A DNA stretch of 7,925 bases from Actinobacteria bacterium UBA3086 (GCA_002367305.1 DFBG01000139.1:1-7925); one strand, 5' to 3'. Positions 1 through 6,558 are shown, counted from the first letter of the stretch. Translations and numbers: made by a program. Notes: a model not told the origin generated them from the letters alone.

Positions 1-306
1 GACGAGCTTCCTTCGGTCGAGCGCAAGAGGCGGCCCATGGGAGATGTTGACGGTGCCGTTGATCTCATGTCGGCGCTCGTGCGTCTCAGGGCTCACGAGC
101 AGGGCGTGGCGATTCCCTTGCTCGCATCACGTTCCGATCTAGAGCGGTTGGCCCGTGGTGACCGTGAGGCTAATCCGCTCATGGACGGTTGGCGCAAGAC
201 TCTCATCGGTGATGAGTTGCTCCTGCTTCTGGCCGGCAGAATCTCGCTTCATGCCCATGAGGGTCGTCTCATGGTGGTCGCTGATCCCGACGACGAGAGC
301 GTCTGA
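1..306 (+). CDS. rnd: Ribonuclease D-like protein, C-terminal part (5' end outside window)
   Basis: The frame is open from the first base and ends at TGA 304-306, so only the last 101 residues are seen and the true start lies upstream. The visible part resembles the C-terminal end of ribonuclease D, where HRDC-type helical domains follow the DEDD 3'-5' exonuclease domain. The recognisable segment is a run of leucine-rich helices (IPLLASRSDLERLARG, then LMDGWRKTLIGDELLLLLAG), matching the family pattern 'lla.r.dle.l.rg ... l..GWR...iG..ll.ll.G'. RNase D trims 3' ends of tRNA precursors and other structured RNAs in the cytoplasm. The catalytic domain is not in the window, so activity cannot be judged. 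An in-frame ATG at 37 is internal and has no good ribosome site. Another HRDC-containing exonuclease is the main alternative. Confidence 0.75.
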   Translation, partial: DELPSVERKRRPMGDVDGAVDLMSALVRLRAHEQGVAIPLLASRSDLERLARGDREANPLMDGWRKTLIGDELLLLLAGRISLHAHEGRLMVVADPDDESV

Positions 307-335
307 GTTCCCAACGTCTCCATGTCAGACCGGAT

Positions 336-344
336 TGATAGAAT
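336..344 (+). promoter_or_regulatory. Extended -10 promoter for xseA-xseB
   Basis: The sequence TGATAGAAT gives a TGn extension directly followed by TAGAAT, five of six matches to TATAAT. No convincing -35 box is seen (TCTCCA at 317-322 is weak), which is acceptable for an extended -10 promoter. Transcription would begin near 350-352, giving a leader of about 25 bases that contains the GGAGAGGAG ribosome site. Motif reading only. Confidence 0.45.
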
Positions 345-375
345 CTGTTTGGTTCGGAGAGGAGAACGAAACGCC

Positions 376-1638
376 GTGGCTCAAGAGCGTGCACTGACAG
401 TCAAAGAAGCCATGTCGGCTGCGAAGAGCGCGCTGGAGAGCGTGCATGTGCGGGTGATAGGCGAGGTCTCAGAGTTCAACGACAAGCCCGGGTACAAGGC
501 CGCGTACTTTTCCATAGGTGATGGTCAGGCCACCATGCCGTGCATGATGTGGCGCGACCAGTATCAAGCATCAGGTGTGCAACTGCGCTGTGGGGTGTTG
601 GTCGAGCTCTCGGGCGTCTTCTCGGCATATGTGCCCAAGGGACGCATGCAGTTCATGGTTCGATCACTCCAGTTGGCTGGTGAGGGCGTGCTCCGCATGC
701 AGGTCGCTGAGGTTGCCCGGAGGCTGGAAGCTGAAGGGCTCATGCGATCGGATAGAAAGCGTGTGCTTCCCCGGTTCCCTCAGCGTCTGGCTGTGGTGAC
801 CTCCCCCCGGGGCAAGGCGATCCATGATGTGATTCGTACTCTTCGCCGGCGGTATCCACTTGCGGAGTTGTTGGTGGCAGGAGTCCAGGTCGAGGGTGTC
901 GGGGCACCTGAAGCCCTTGTTCACGGTTTGCGTGTTGCTGCGGAGGCAAAACCCGATGTGATCTTGCTTGTACGCGGAGGCGGCAGTTATGAAGATCTCA
1001 TGCCCTTCAATGCGGAGCAGGTCGCACGGGCTGTTTCGCGGTCACCAATTCCCGTTGTGACCGGTATCGGACATGAGCCGGATACTTCCATCGCGGACAT
1101 GGTTTCGGATCTGCGTGCATCGACTCCGACAGCGGCGGCAGAGGCCGTATCTCCTTCTATCGACGAGATGCATTCCGAGGTGGAATCGCTTGGCCGGCAT
1201 CTGGGCAAGGCCCTGTCTCATCGGCTGGAGGGTGCACAGCATGATGTACGACGCCTCGCCGAGCGCCCCGCGTTCAGTGACCCACGCGTGATCATAGGGT
1301 CCCTGTCACAACGGCTTGATCTTGTGAGCATCGCCCTCAACGGCGCGCTACCCGGCCGTCTGGAGCGTGATGAGCAGAGGCTCCAGTTCGCGAGAGAGTC
1401 CATGCAGCGCACAGGGAGTCATCTTCTGGATAGGCCTCGTGAGAAGTTCGCCGTGTCGGCTGCGCGACTTCACGATCTCTCGCCACTCGCCATTCTTGGC
1501 AGGGGATATGCCGTGTGTTTCGCGTCCGACGGAAGAACGGTCATCAAGCAGGCCGCAGAGTTGAGCGCGGGTGACCGCGTGCATGTACGCGTTGCCCACG
1601 GACATATCGGTGCAGTGGTCGAGGAGACTGGAGAGTGA
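376..1638 (+). CDS. xseA: Exodeoxyribonuclease VII large subunit
   Basis: Catalytic subunit of exonuclease VII, which degrades single-stranded DNA in both directions to short oligonucleotides and acts in the cytoplasm in repair and DNA clean-up. The 420-residue product is normal in length. Residues about 8-105 are an OB-fold nucleic-acid-binding domain (VRVIGEVSEFN, then YFSIGDG). The catalytic domain follows from about residue 130 (LAVVTSPRGKAIHDV), with the family signatures VRGGGSYEDLMPFN (199-212) and GIGHEPDTSIADMVSDLR (from 230) continuing into STPTAAAE. A coiled-coil-rich region follows, then the C-terminal LGRGYAV segment. I chose GTG 376 because GGAGAGGAG at 356-364 is well placed (11 bases from its end). 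The in-frame ATG at 322 has no ribosome site, lies upstream of the predicted transcription start, and would add 18 residues unlike the family. The gene is directly followed by xseB. Confidence 0.95.
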   Translation: MAQERALTVKEAMSAAKSALESVHVRVIGEVSEFNDKPGYKAAYFSIGDGQATMPCMMWRDQYQASGVQLRCGVLVELSGVFSAYVPKGRMQFMVRSLQLAGEGVLRMQVAEVARRLEAEGLMRSDRKRVLPRFPQRLAVVTSPRGKAIHDVIRTLRRRYPLAELLVAGVQVEGVGAPEALVHGLRVAAEAKPDVILLVRGGGSYEDLMPFNAEQVARAVSRSPIPVVTGIGHEPDTSIADMVSDLRASTPTAAAEAVSPSIDEMHSEVESLGRHLGKALSHRLEGAQHDVRRLAERPAFSDPRVIIGSLSQRLDLVSIALNGALPGRLERDEQRLQFARESMQRTGSHLLDRPREKFAVSAARLHDLSPLAILGRGYAVCFASDGRTVIKQAAELSAGDRVHVRVAHGHIGAVVEETGE

Positions 1639-1871
1639 CGATGGAGGATTCGACATTGAAATCGCCAGAGGAAATGACATTCGGTGAGGCACTCGCCGAA
1701 CTCGAGGGTATTGTTGGTTCGCTGGAGGGCGGACAGCTGGAGCTTGAGACCAGCTTGGAGCGATATGAGCGGGGCGTGGCACTTCTTCGGTCATTGCAGA
1801 CGAAACTGAGCGAGGCTCAGCAGAAGGTGACTACACTCATTGGCGAGCTTGAGGTCGACGACACTGAGTGA
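1635..1871 (+). CDS. xseB: Exodeoxyribonuclease VII small subunit
   Basis: Small subunit that assembles in several copies along the XseA coiled coil. The 78-residue product has the full family pattern: MTFGEALAELEGIVGSLEGG (about 13-32), then LELETSLERYERGVALLRS and a heptad-rich helix to about residue 70, consistent with an antiparallel helical hairpin. GTG 1635 overlaps the xseA stop by four bases (GTGA), suggesting translational coupling. ATG 1641, six bases later, is equally plausible and gives 76 residues. Each start has its own purine-rich site: GGAG at 1623-1626 for the GTG and GGAG at 1630-1633 for the ATG. Adjacency to xseA fits the obligate complex. The identity is secure; only the exact start is uncertain. 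Confidence 0.93.
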   Translation: MTMEDSTLKSPEEMTFGEALAELEGIVGSLEGGQLELETSLERYERGVALLRSLQTKLSEAQQKVTTLIGELEVDDTE

Positions 1872-1900
1872 TTCGTGACTTCAGCTTGTGCTTCGTGAGT

Positions 1901-1906
1901 TAGAAT
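1901..1906 (+). promoter_or_regulatory. Possible -10 box upstream of the HIT gene
   Basis: TAGAAT is the same hexamer as the one before xseA and lies 54 bases before the HIT start codon. It has no TGn extension, and the best-placed -35 (ACTTCA at 1878-1883) is poor. A six-pair hairpin (arms 1923-1928 and 1935-1940, one G-T pair) would lie in the leader just before the ribosome site. Weak evidence; read-through from xseB is the alternative. Confidence 0.3.
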
Positions 1907-1960
1907 ATGCAGTGGTGGGACGGGGTGCTAACCGGCACTCGGTGATGAGGAGGAGAGCCT

Positions 1961-2314
1961 GTGGACACTTGTATCTTCTGCATGGTCGCGTCGGGGGAAA
2001 TGGATGCGCGAAAGGTGTATGAGGACGAACTTGTCATCGCGTTCGACGACATCGCACCACAGGCGCCCGTGCATACTCTTATCATCCCCAAGTCGCATCA
2101 CATTGATCTTGGTGATGATGTTTCTCCAGATCTACTGAATGCGCTGTTCTCTGCGGTGCCCAAGGTCGCTAAGATCAAGGGAGTCGACACGAGCGGCTAT
2201 CGCGTGATCGTCAACAACGGACGCGACGCCAATCAGACGGTCGGCCATCTACATGTGCATGTCATCGGTGGTCGATCGATGTCGCATGGCATGGTCCTGT
2301 TCGATGGCGAGTAA
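1961..2314 (+). CDS. Histidine triad (HIT/HinT-like) nucleotide-binding protein
   Basis: A 117-residue protein of the HIT superfamily, most like the HinT branch, whose members hydrolyse adenosine 5'-phosphoramidates and related acyl-adenylates as small cytoplasmic dimers. The active-site triad HLHVH is at residues 96-100, followed by VIGG. The N-terminus has the common CIFC motif (Cys4, Cys7), often seen in family members that bind a metal there. The middle carries AFDDIAPQAPVHTLIIPKSH, the usual substrate-pocket region, and GYRVIVNNG. Length is normal for the family. GTG 1961 is preceded by a strong GAGGAGGAG site at 1947-1955, and no other start fits. The substrate is not predictable from sequence. 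The next gene begins 70 bases downstream and may be co-transcribed. Confidence 0.93.
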   Translation: MDTCIFCMVASGEMDARKVYEDELVIAFDDIAPQAPVHTLIIPKSHHIDLGDDVSPDLLNALFSAVPKVAKIKGVDTSGYRVIVNNGRDANQTVGHLHVHVIGGRSMSHGMVLFDGE

Positions 2315-2384
2315 CAGAGAGCCATTCACCGACACCTTCGGTGGCTGCCATCATGGTGTTGTTCTCAGAGTGGAGTACTAGCAC

Positions 2385-3980
2385 ATGGCTGGCACCGTAC
2401 CAGTGACATTCGTTCCCGCCGGAAAGACCGTGTGGGTCTCGCCGGGGACCACGGTGCTACAGGCGGCGCAATCCGCAGGTATCGTGATTCCTGCGCCCTG
2501 TGGTGGCGCGGGGAGGTGCGGGAAGTGCGCTGTTCGCGTGATCGAGGGGACGCCTCCGGAGCCGGGTGTCGTCGAAGTGCGCGGTTTGAAGCTCGCACCT
2601 CGCGGCATGAGACTCGCCTGCCTACTCAAGGTCGAGTCCCCGTTGACAGTCAGGCCTGTCATCGCGCAGCCGACACGTTCCTTGGGAGCGACTGAGGTGC
2701 GGGAGCCCGGTCGCGAACTACTGGCTGCTGTGGATCTGGGAACTACATCCGTGCAAGCGGTCGTTGTCGATGCCGAGAGCGGTCTTGAGCTTGGGCGCTC
2801 CTCTGTACCCAATGCGCAACAATCATGGGGCAGCGATGTTATGGCGCGTGTGGGAGCTGCCCTCGAAGGACACGGACCGGCATTGCAGAAAGCGGCCGAG
2901 GATTCCATTCTTCAGGCACTTCAGAACGCGTGTGGCCACGCGGGAGGGTGTCTCCGCAATGTGACTCGGTTGGTCATCGCCGGGAACACGGTCATGGTCG
3001 CACTTTTGTTCTCGGACGATGTCTCGACTCTGGCCGAGGCTCCGTATGAGGCTGCTACTACACGCACGCGATCACTGTCGGGCGACGCGCGGGTCACTCA
3101 GGAGCTTGGCTCCAGTGCCGAGATCACCGTGCTGCCCGGCGTGGGTGGTTTCGTTGGTGGTGACCTGGCTGCCGGCCTTGCTGTTTCAGGTCTTCAGGAC
3201 TATGACGACCCTGGTATGTTCATCGATCTGGGTACCAACGCTGAGATCGCCGTGTTCACTAAAGGGTCCGTGAGCGTCTCATCGGCTGCCGCGGGTCCAG
3301 CGTTCGAAGGATACGGCATCGCCAACGGTGGGCCGGCGCTCGACGGCGCCGTGGAGAGGGTTCGGTTCACGGATGGTCGGCTCGCCCTCAAGGTCATCGG
3401 TGGGGGAGAGCCCCATTGGCTCTGCGGTTCCGGTTTGGTCTCTGCAATCAGGGCTCTCCGGGATGCAGGACACATAGGTTCGGACGGTAGAATGACCCCT
3501 GATGGCCCCCTGTCATCGGACTTCACCGAGATCGATGGCATTGTGGCAGTCACGCTGCGCGGTTCTCAGGGCGCAGGCGTTGTCCTCACGCAGAAGGATA
3601 TTCGTTCGTTCCAGTTAGCCAAGGGTGCGGTTGCCGCTGGTCTGGCACTTGTGGCCCAAGAGGCGGGAATCAAGCCTCGGAAGAGAATGCGGTTCATCGT
3701 CGCGGGTGCGTTCGGTAGCGCTCTCGATCCGGATGACCTCGTCGAACTCGGGGTGTTGCCACAAGAGGCGGGCGATGGAGTCCACCTTGCGGGGAACACT
3801 TCTCTGCTGGGAGCGGCAATGGTCGCGGTGCGTCCCGACGTGGTTGAGAGAATCGAAGACATGGTCTCGCGGGCCATGCACGTGGAGTTGGCGATGGACG
3901 ATCGATTCAACGAGGTGTTCCTCGCATCGATGTCGCTCGAACCCTATTCACTCAAGAAGCGAATGAGGATGAGCTCTTAG
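2385..3980 (+). CDS. [2Fe-2S] ferredoxin-ASKHA ATPase fusion, RACo/DUF4445-like corrinoid activator
   Basis: This 531-residue protein joins two domains. Residues 1-90 are a plant-type [2Fe-2S] ferredoxin with PCGGAGRCGKC, giving ligands Cys39, Cys45, Cys48 and Cys79. From about residue 112 comes an ASKHA ATPase fold: phosphate-1 loop AAVDLGTTS (114-122), a second phosphate loop MFIDLGTNAE (278-287), the family signature HWLCGSG (344-350) and an adenosine-type motif VAGAFGSALDP (439-449). Known RACo proteins use ATP to drive electron transfer that returns inactive Co(II) corrinoid proteins to Co(I), for example the corrinoid iron-sulfur protein of the Wood-Ljungdahl pathway or methyltransferase partners. 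Here no corrinoid protein gene is adjacent, so the partner is unknown. It looks about 100 residues shorter than RACo, with only about 35 residues between Cys79 and the first phosphate loop. ATG 2385 has GGAG at 2372-2375. Confidence 0.85.
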   Translation: MAGTVPVTFVPAGKTVWVSPGTTVLQAAQSAGIVIPAPCGGAGRCGKCAVRVIEGTPPEPGVVEVRGLKLAPRGMRLACLLKVESPLTVRPVIAQPTRSLGATEVREPGRELLAAVDLGTTSVQAVVVDAESGLELGRSSVPNAQQSWGSDVMARVGAALEGHGPALQKAAEDSILQALQNACGHAGGCLRNVTRLVIAGNTVMVALLFSDDVSTLAEAPYEAATTRTRSLSGDARVTQELGSSAEITVLPGVGGFVGGDLAAGLAVSGLQDYDDPGMFIDLGTNAEIAVFTKGSVSVSSAAAGPAFEGYGIANGGPALDGAVERVRFTDGRLALKVIGGGEPHWLCGSGLVSAIRALRDAGHIGSDGRMTPDGPLSSDFTEIDGIVAVTLRGSQGAGVVLTQKDIRSFQLAKGAVAAGLALVAQEAGIKPRKRMRFIVAGAFGSALDPDDLVELGVLPQEAGDGVHLAGNTSLLGAAMVAVRPDVVERIEDMVSRAMHVELAMDDRFNEVFLASMSLEPYSLKKRMRMSS

Positions 3981-3987
3981 AAATTGC

Positions 3988-4017
3988 GGAAGCCCCAGCC
4001 TTCGGGCTGGGGCTTCC
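3988..4017 (+). terminator. Perfect 13-bp hairpin with UUCG loop after the RACo-like gene
   Basis: The arms GGAAGCCCCAGCC (3988-4000) and GGCTGGGGCTTCC (4005-4017) pair perfectly around a TTCG tetraloop, starting 8 bases after the stop codon. This is very stable and well placed for a transcription terminator or a 3'-end stabiliser. The tail (TCAGTCCTTCCCC) has no run of T, so intrinsic termination on the + strand may be inefficient. Read on the - strand the hairpin is followed by GCAATTTC, also weak. Confidence 0.65.
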
Positions 4018-4168
4018 TCAGTCCTTCCCCGAAATACCCCTGAGTCTCCAGTCGAGATTGCTCACTGGCTGCCTGGTAGCCGTGTGACTCCATCGCGATG
4101 CCGGTCGTCGACGGCTCGACGTTACCGTCCAGATTCCCTGGAACGGTGTCTTCTGGGGGGAAGGGAAA

Positions 4169-4182
4169 CTTGTCAATACAAG
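4169..4182. promoter_or_regulatory. Inverted repeat CTTGT-N4-ACAAG flanked by GAAACTT direct repeats
   Basis: CTTGTCAATACAAG has two perfect 5-base arms around CAAT. The heptamer GAAACTT occurs at 4165-4171 and again at 4182-4188, 17 bases apart, overlapping both edges of the dyad. The dyad also contains TTGTCA (4170-4175), five of six matches to a -35 box, but no good -10 follows at 16-18 bases (TATCTT at 4188-4193 is only 12 away). It could be an operator, a promoter element, or both. Confidence 0.35.
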
Positions 4183-4207
4183 AAACTTATCTTACGGCAG
4201 CCGCAAA

Positions 4208-4223
4208 TGCAACAGTTGTTACA
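4208..4223. promoter_or_regulatory. Candidate operator palindrome TGYAACA-N2-TGTTRCA upstream of acs
   Basis: TGCAACAGTTGTTACA reads as TG(C/T)AACA, two spacer bases, TGTT(A/G)CA. Outside the two central bases, six of seven base pairs of the dyad are symmetric. The size and AT-rich setting fit the site of a dimeric helix-turn-helix repressor or activator. I cannot assign a regulator family. It lies about 260 bases before the acs start codon. Confidence 0.4.
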
Positions 4224-4234
4224 TAAATTGCGCG

Positions 4235-4248
4235 TTCAGATATCTGAA
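4235..4248. promoter_or_regulatory. Perfect 14-bp palindrome upstream of acs
   Basis: TTCAGATATCTGAA is its own reverse complement over all 14 bases. Its centre lies 26 bases from the centre of the palindrome at 4208-4223, so the two could be occupied on similar faces of the helix. Likely a protein-binding site, though the regulator is unknown. Confidence 0.4.
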
Positions 4249-4481
4249 GCCTTCTCTTGGGCCCACGCCGCCCACCGACGAGTTGGTGCCGCCCACCCGA
4301 TTCGGGGTCCATATCGGCCTGACCTGCGCATACACTGAGGCAATCACGCTGTGGGGTTGGGTTGTTGTGATCCGTTGTCTTCACGGCGCGATTCCATTAA
4401 GACAGTTGGGGATGCGTCCACCGCGCCGCCGCGGAAGGACGGGCGAAGATCCTCAAGTAGCCGGACCAAGGAGGCCAGGAC

Positions 4482-6473
4482 ATGACTGACCAGTCCAAAT
4501 CGATCGAATCAATGTCTACTGAGATGCGGGTCGTCGATCCCCCCGAGTGGGTGACAGAGCGCGCCTACATCAAGTCTATGGACGAGTACGAGACCATGTA
4601 CAACCGTTCAATCGAGGACCCCGAAGGATTCTGGGCCGAGATGGCCGAGGAGCATCTCTACTGGCACAAGAAGTGGGACTCCGTACTTGAGTGGGAGTTT
4701 GAGACACCCAAGGTTGAGTGGTTCAAGGGCGGCAAGACCAACGTCGCCTACAACTGCATTGACCGACACCTCACCACATGGCGTCGCAACAAGGCAGCGA
4801 TCATCTGGGAGTCCGACGAGGGCCGCACCAAGATGTACACGTACCAGTCGCTGTACTACAAGGTTTGCCGCTTCGCCAACGTGCTCAAGAAGCATGGCGT
4901 CAAGAAGGGCGACCGAGTCGCGATCTACATGCCGATGATTCCCGAGCTGGCAGTCGCCATGCTCGCATGCGCCCGTATCGGAGCCATCCACTCGATCGTG
5001 TTCGGTGGCTTCTCCGCACAGGCTCTGCGTGATCGTATCAACGACTGTGACGCCAAGCTGGTCGTCACCGCCGACGAAGGAATTCGTGGCGGTCGTGTCG
5101 TGCCTCTGAAGGCCATGGTCGATGATGCGCTGCTCGAGGCACCGTGCGTCACCTCGGTCATCGTTGTCTCGCGCGCTCAGACTCGTGTTGACATGGAGCC
5201 GGGCCGCGACTACTGGTACCACGAAGAGGTTCGCGCCTCCGACATCCAGCGTCACTGCGACATTGAGTGGATGGACTCCGAGGACCCGCTGTTCATCCTC
5301 TACACCTCAGGCTCGACCGGAAAGCCGAAGGGTGTTCTTCACACGACGGCAGGCTATCTTCTGTACACCATGCTCACCTTCAAGTACACGTTCGACTATC
5401 ACGACGAGGATGTGTACTGGTGCACAGCCGACATTGGCTGGATCACCGGACACAGCTATATCGTCTACGGGCCGCTCGCCTTGGGTGCAACTTCGCTCAT
5501 GTTCGAGGGAACGCCTACGTATCCCGATGCAGGTAGGTTCTGGCAGGTTATTGAGAAGCATGGCGTCAATCAGTTCTACACCGCTCCGACCGCGATTCGC
5601 GCTCTCATGAAGTCCGGCGAAGAGTGGCCCGCAAAGTACGACATGTCGAGCTTGCGCGTCCTGGGAACTGTCGGCGAGCCGATCAATCCCGAGGCATGGA
5701 TGTGGTACCACGAGCACATCGGCAAGGGACGCGTTCCGATCGTGGACACGTACTGGCAAACGGAGACTGGTGGTCACATGATCACCAACCTACCCGGCGC
5801 AACACCTCAGAAGCCGGGTTCAGCCACGCGCCCCATGTTCGGCGTGCAGGCCGTCATCCTGAATGAGGAGAAGCAGGAGGTGGGCGTCAACGAGGGCGGT
5901 CGTCTCTGCGTCAAGTTCCCCTGGCCGGGCATGCTTCGTGGCATGTGGGGCGAGGATGGTCTGGCTCGCACGAAGGAAGTCTACTTCACTGCTTTCCCCG
6001 GCATGTACTTCACTGGTGACGGGGCACGCAAGGACGAGGACGGCTACTTCTGGTTGCTGGGTCGCGTTGACGACGTTATCAACGTCTCCGGTCACAGAAT
6101 GGGCACGGCTGAAGTCGAGAGTGCCCTTGTGAGTCATGCCGCAGTCGCTGAGGCTGCTGTTGTTGGATTCCCGCACGATATCAAGGGTGAGGGAATCTAT
6201 GCCTACGTCATTCTCAAGGGCGACCAGGAGGCCAGCGCGGGTCTGGTCAAGCAGCTCATCGGTCACGTGCGACGGGAGATCGGTCCTATCGCGACACCGG
6301 ATCATATTCACCTCGTTCCCGAGTTGCCCAAGACACGATCGGGCAAGATCATGCGCCGTCTCTTGCGCAAGATCGCTGCTGGGGAGACAGACGTGAGCGC
6401 GTTCGGCGACATCAGCACGCTCGCCGACCCGGGTATCGTGAAGACGATTATGGAGACACGTCCAGGCCTGTAA
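4482..6473 (+). CDS. acs: Acetyl-CoA synthetase (AMP-forming, acetate--CoA ligase)
   Basis: Converts acetate, ATP and CoA to acetyl-CoA, AMP and pyrophosphate through an acetyl-adenylate, in the cytoplasm. The 663-residue length is typical of Acs. Order of features: N-terminal Acs-type extension (FWAEMAEEHLYWHKKWD, about 50-66), the ATP loop YTSGSTGKPKG (274-284), the DTYWQTETGG motif (422-431) whose Trp425 normally keeps the acyl pocket small and acetate-specific, YFTGDGA (509-515), hinge GRVDDVINVSGHRMG (527-541), and the C-terminal PKTRSGKIMRR with catalytic Lys622, the lysine reversibly acetylated in many relatives. All key residues are present. ATG 4482 has an ideal AAGGAGG at 4468-4474. 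Lysine is encoded almost only by AAG. Regulation may act through the palindromes at 4169-4248. Propionyl-CoA synthetase is a less likely alternative. Confidence 0.95.
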   Translation: MTDQSKSIESMSTEMRVVDPPEWVTERAYIKSMDEYETMYNRSIEDPEGFWAEMAEEHLYWHKKWDSVLEWEFETPKVEWFKGGKTNVAYNCIDRHLTTWRRNKAAIIWESDEGRTKMYTYQSLYYKVCRFANVLKKHGVKKGDRVAIYMPMIPELAVAMLACARIGAIHSIVFGGFSAQALRDRINDCDAKLVVTADEGIRGGRVVPLKAMVDDALLEAPCVTSVIVVSRAQTRVDMEPGRDYWYHEEVRASDIQRHCDIEWMDSEDPLFILYTSGSTGKPKGVLHTTAGYLLYTMLTFKYTFDYHDEDVYWCTADIGWITGHSYIVYGPLALGATSLMFEGTPTYPDAGRFWQVIEKHGVNQFYTAPTAIRALMKSGEEWPAKYDMSSLRVLGTVGEPINPEAWMWYHEHIGKGRVPIVDTYWQTETGGHMITNLPGATPQKPGSATRPMFGVQAVILNEEKQEVGVNEGGRLCVKFPWPGMLRGMWGEDGLARTKEVYFTAFPGMYFTGDGARKDEDGYFWLLGRVDDVINVSGHRMGTAEVESALVSHAAVAEAAVVGFPHDIKGEGIYAYVILKGDQEASAGLVKQLIGHVRREIGPIATPDHIHLVPELPKTRSGKIMRRLLRKIAAGETDVSAFGDISTLADPGIVKTIMETRPGL

Positions 6474-6502
6474 ACTAGGCGTACTGAGAGCAACGATCGA
6501 GT

Positions 6503-6546
6503 GGGGGTTCCGTGCATCCCGATAAGGGAGGCGCGGAACCCCTTTT
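6503..6546 (+). terminator. Intrinsic terminator of acs, long near-perfect stem
   Basis: Arms GGGGTTCCGTGC (6504-6515) and GCGCGGAACCCC (6531-6542) pair with one wobble. After a single A-G mismatch the stem continues with TCCC (6517-6520) and GGGA (6526-6529) around a GATAA loop. Four T follow directly at 6543-6546. The structure begins 30 bases after the acs stop and separates acs from the haem genes. Confidence 0.85.
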
Positions 6547-6549
6547 GCA

Positions 6550-6558
6550 TGGTAAACT
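6550..6558 (+). promoter_or_regulatory. Possible extended -10 promoter for hemE
   Basis: TGGTAAACT has the TGn extension followed by TAAACT, a fair -10 box, just after the acs terminator and 58 bases before the hemE start. No clear -35 is seen because that position falls inside the terminator stem. Since the terminator isolates hemE from acs, a promoter is expected in this short gap. Confidence 0.4.

Larger units (their letters stand above)
3981..4481. other. 501-base gene-free region between the RACo-like gene and acs
   Basis: No reading frame here has a ribosome site or a recognisable product. The first part (3988-4147) holds several stem-loops: the UUCG hairpin, arms 4048-4056/4061-4068 with one bulged base, and arms 4124-4132/4138-4147 with one bulged base. 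The middle (4165-4250) is an AT-rich island with three dyad-symmetric sites. Further on, the 10-mer GCCGCCCACC occurs twice (4267-4276 and 4288-4297), and a 5-bp GC hairpin lies at 4421-4434 shortly before the acs ribosome site. The best reading is the terminator of the upstream gene plus a long control region or leader for acs. No known riboswitch or tRNA was recognised. Confidence 0.6.

Noticed and set aside
322..375. ATG 322 as the start of xseA
   Set aside because: No ribosome site, and the predicted promoter lies downstream of it; GTG 376 has a strong purine-rich site.
1348..1794. Open frame of 148 codons on the - strand across the xseA/xseB junction
   Set aside because: It covers two well-identified + strand genes and has no recognisable motif.
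2320..2346. Small dyads (such as CACCG 2327-2331 with CGGTG 2339-2343) between the HIT and RACo-like genes as a terminator
   Set aside because: Short competing stems with no T run; too weak to call, so the two genes may be co-transcribed.
4208..4223. Identification of the palindrome as a CcpA/LacI-type cre site or Rex site
   Set aside because: The central CG of cre sites is missing and the Rex consensus TTGTGAA-N4-TTCACAA does not match.
4084..4338. Open frame of 84 codons on the + strand in the gene-free region
   Set aside because: It has no ribosome site, an arginine-rich composition typical of out-of-frame GC-rich DNA, and spans the palindrome cluster.
4608..5255. Open frame of 215 codons on the - strand within acs
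   Set aside because: Antisense shadow of acs codons without motif support.
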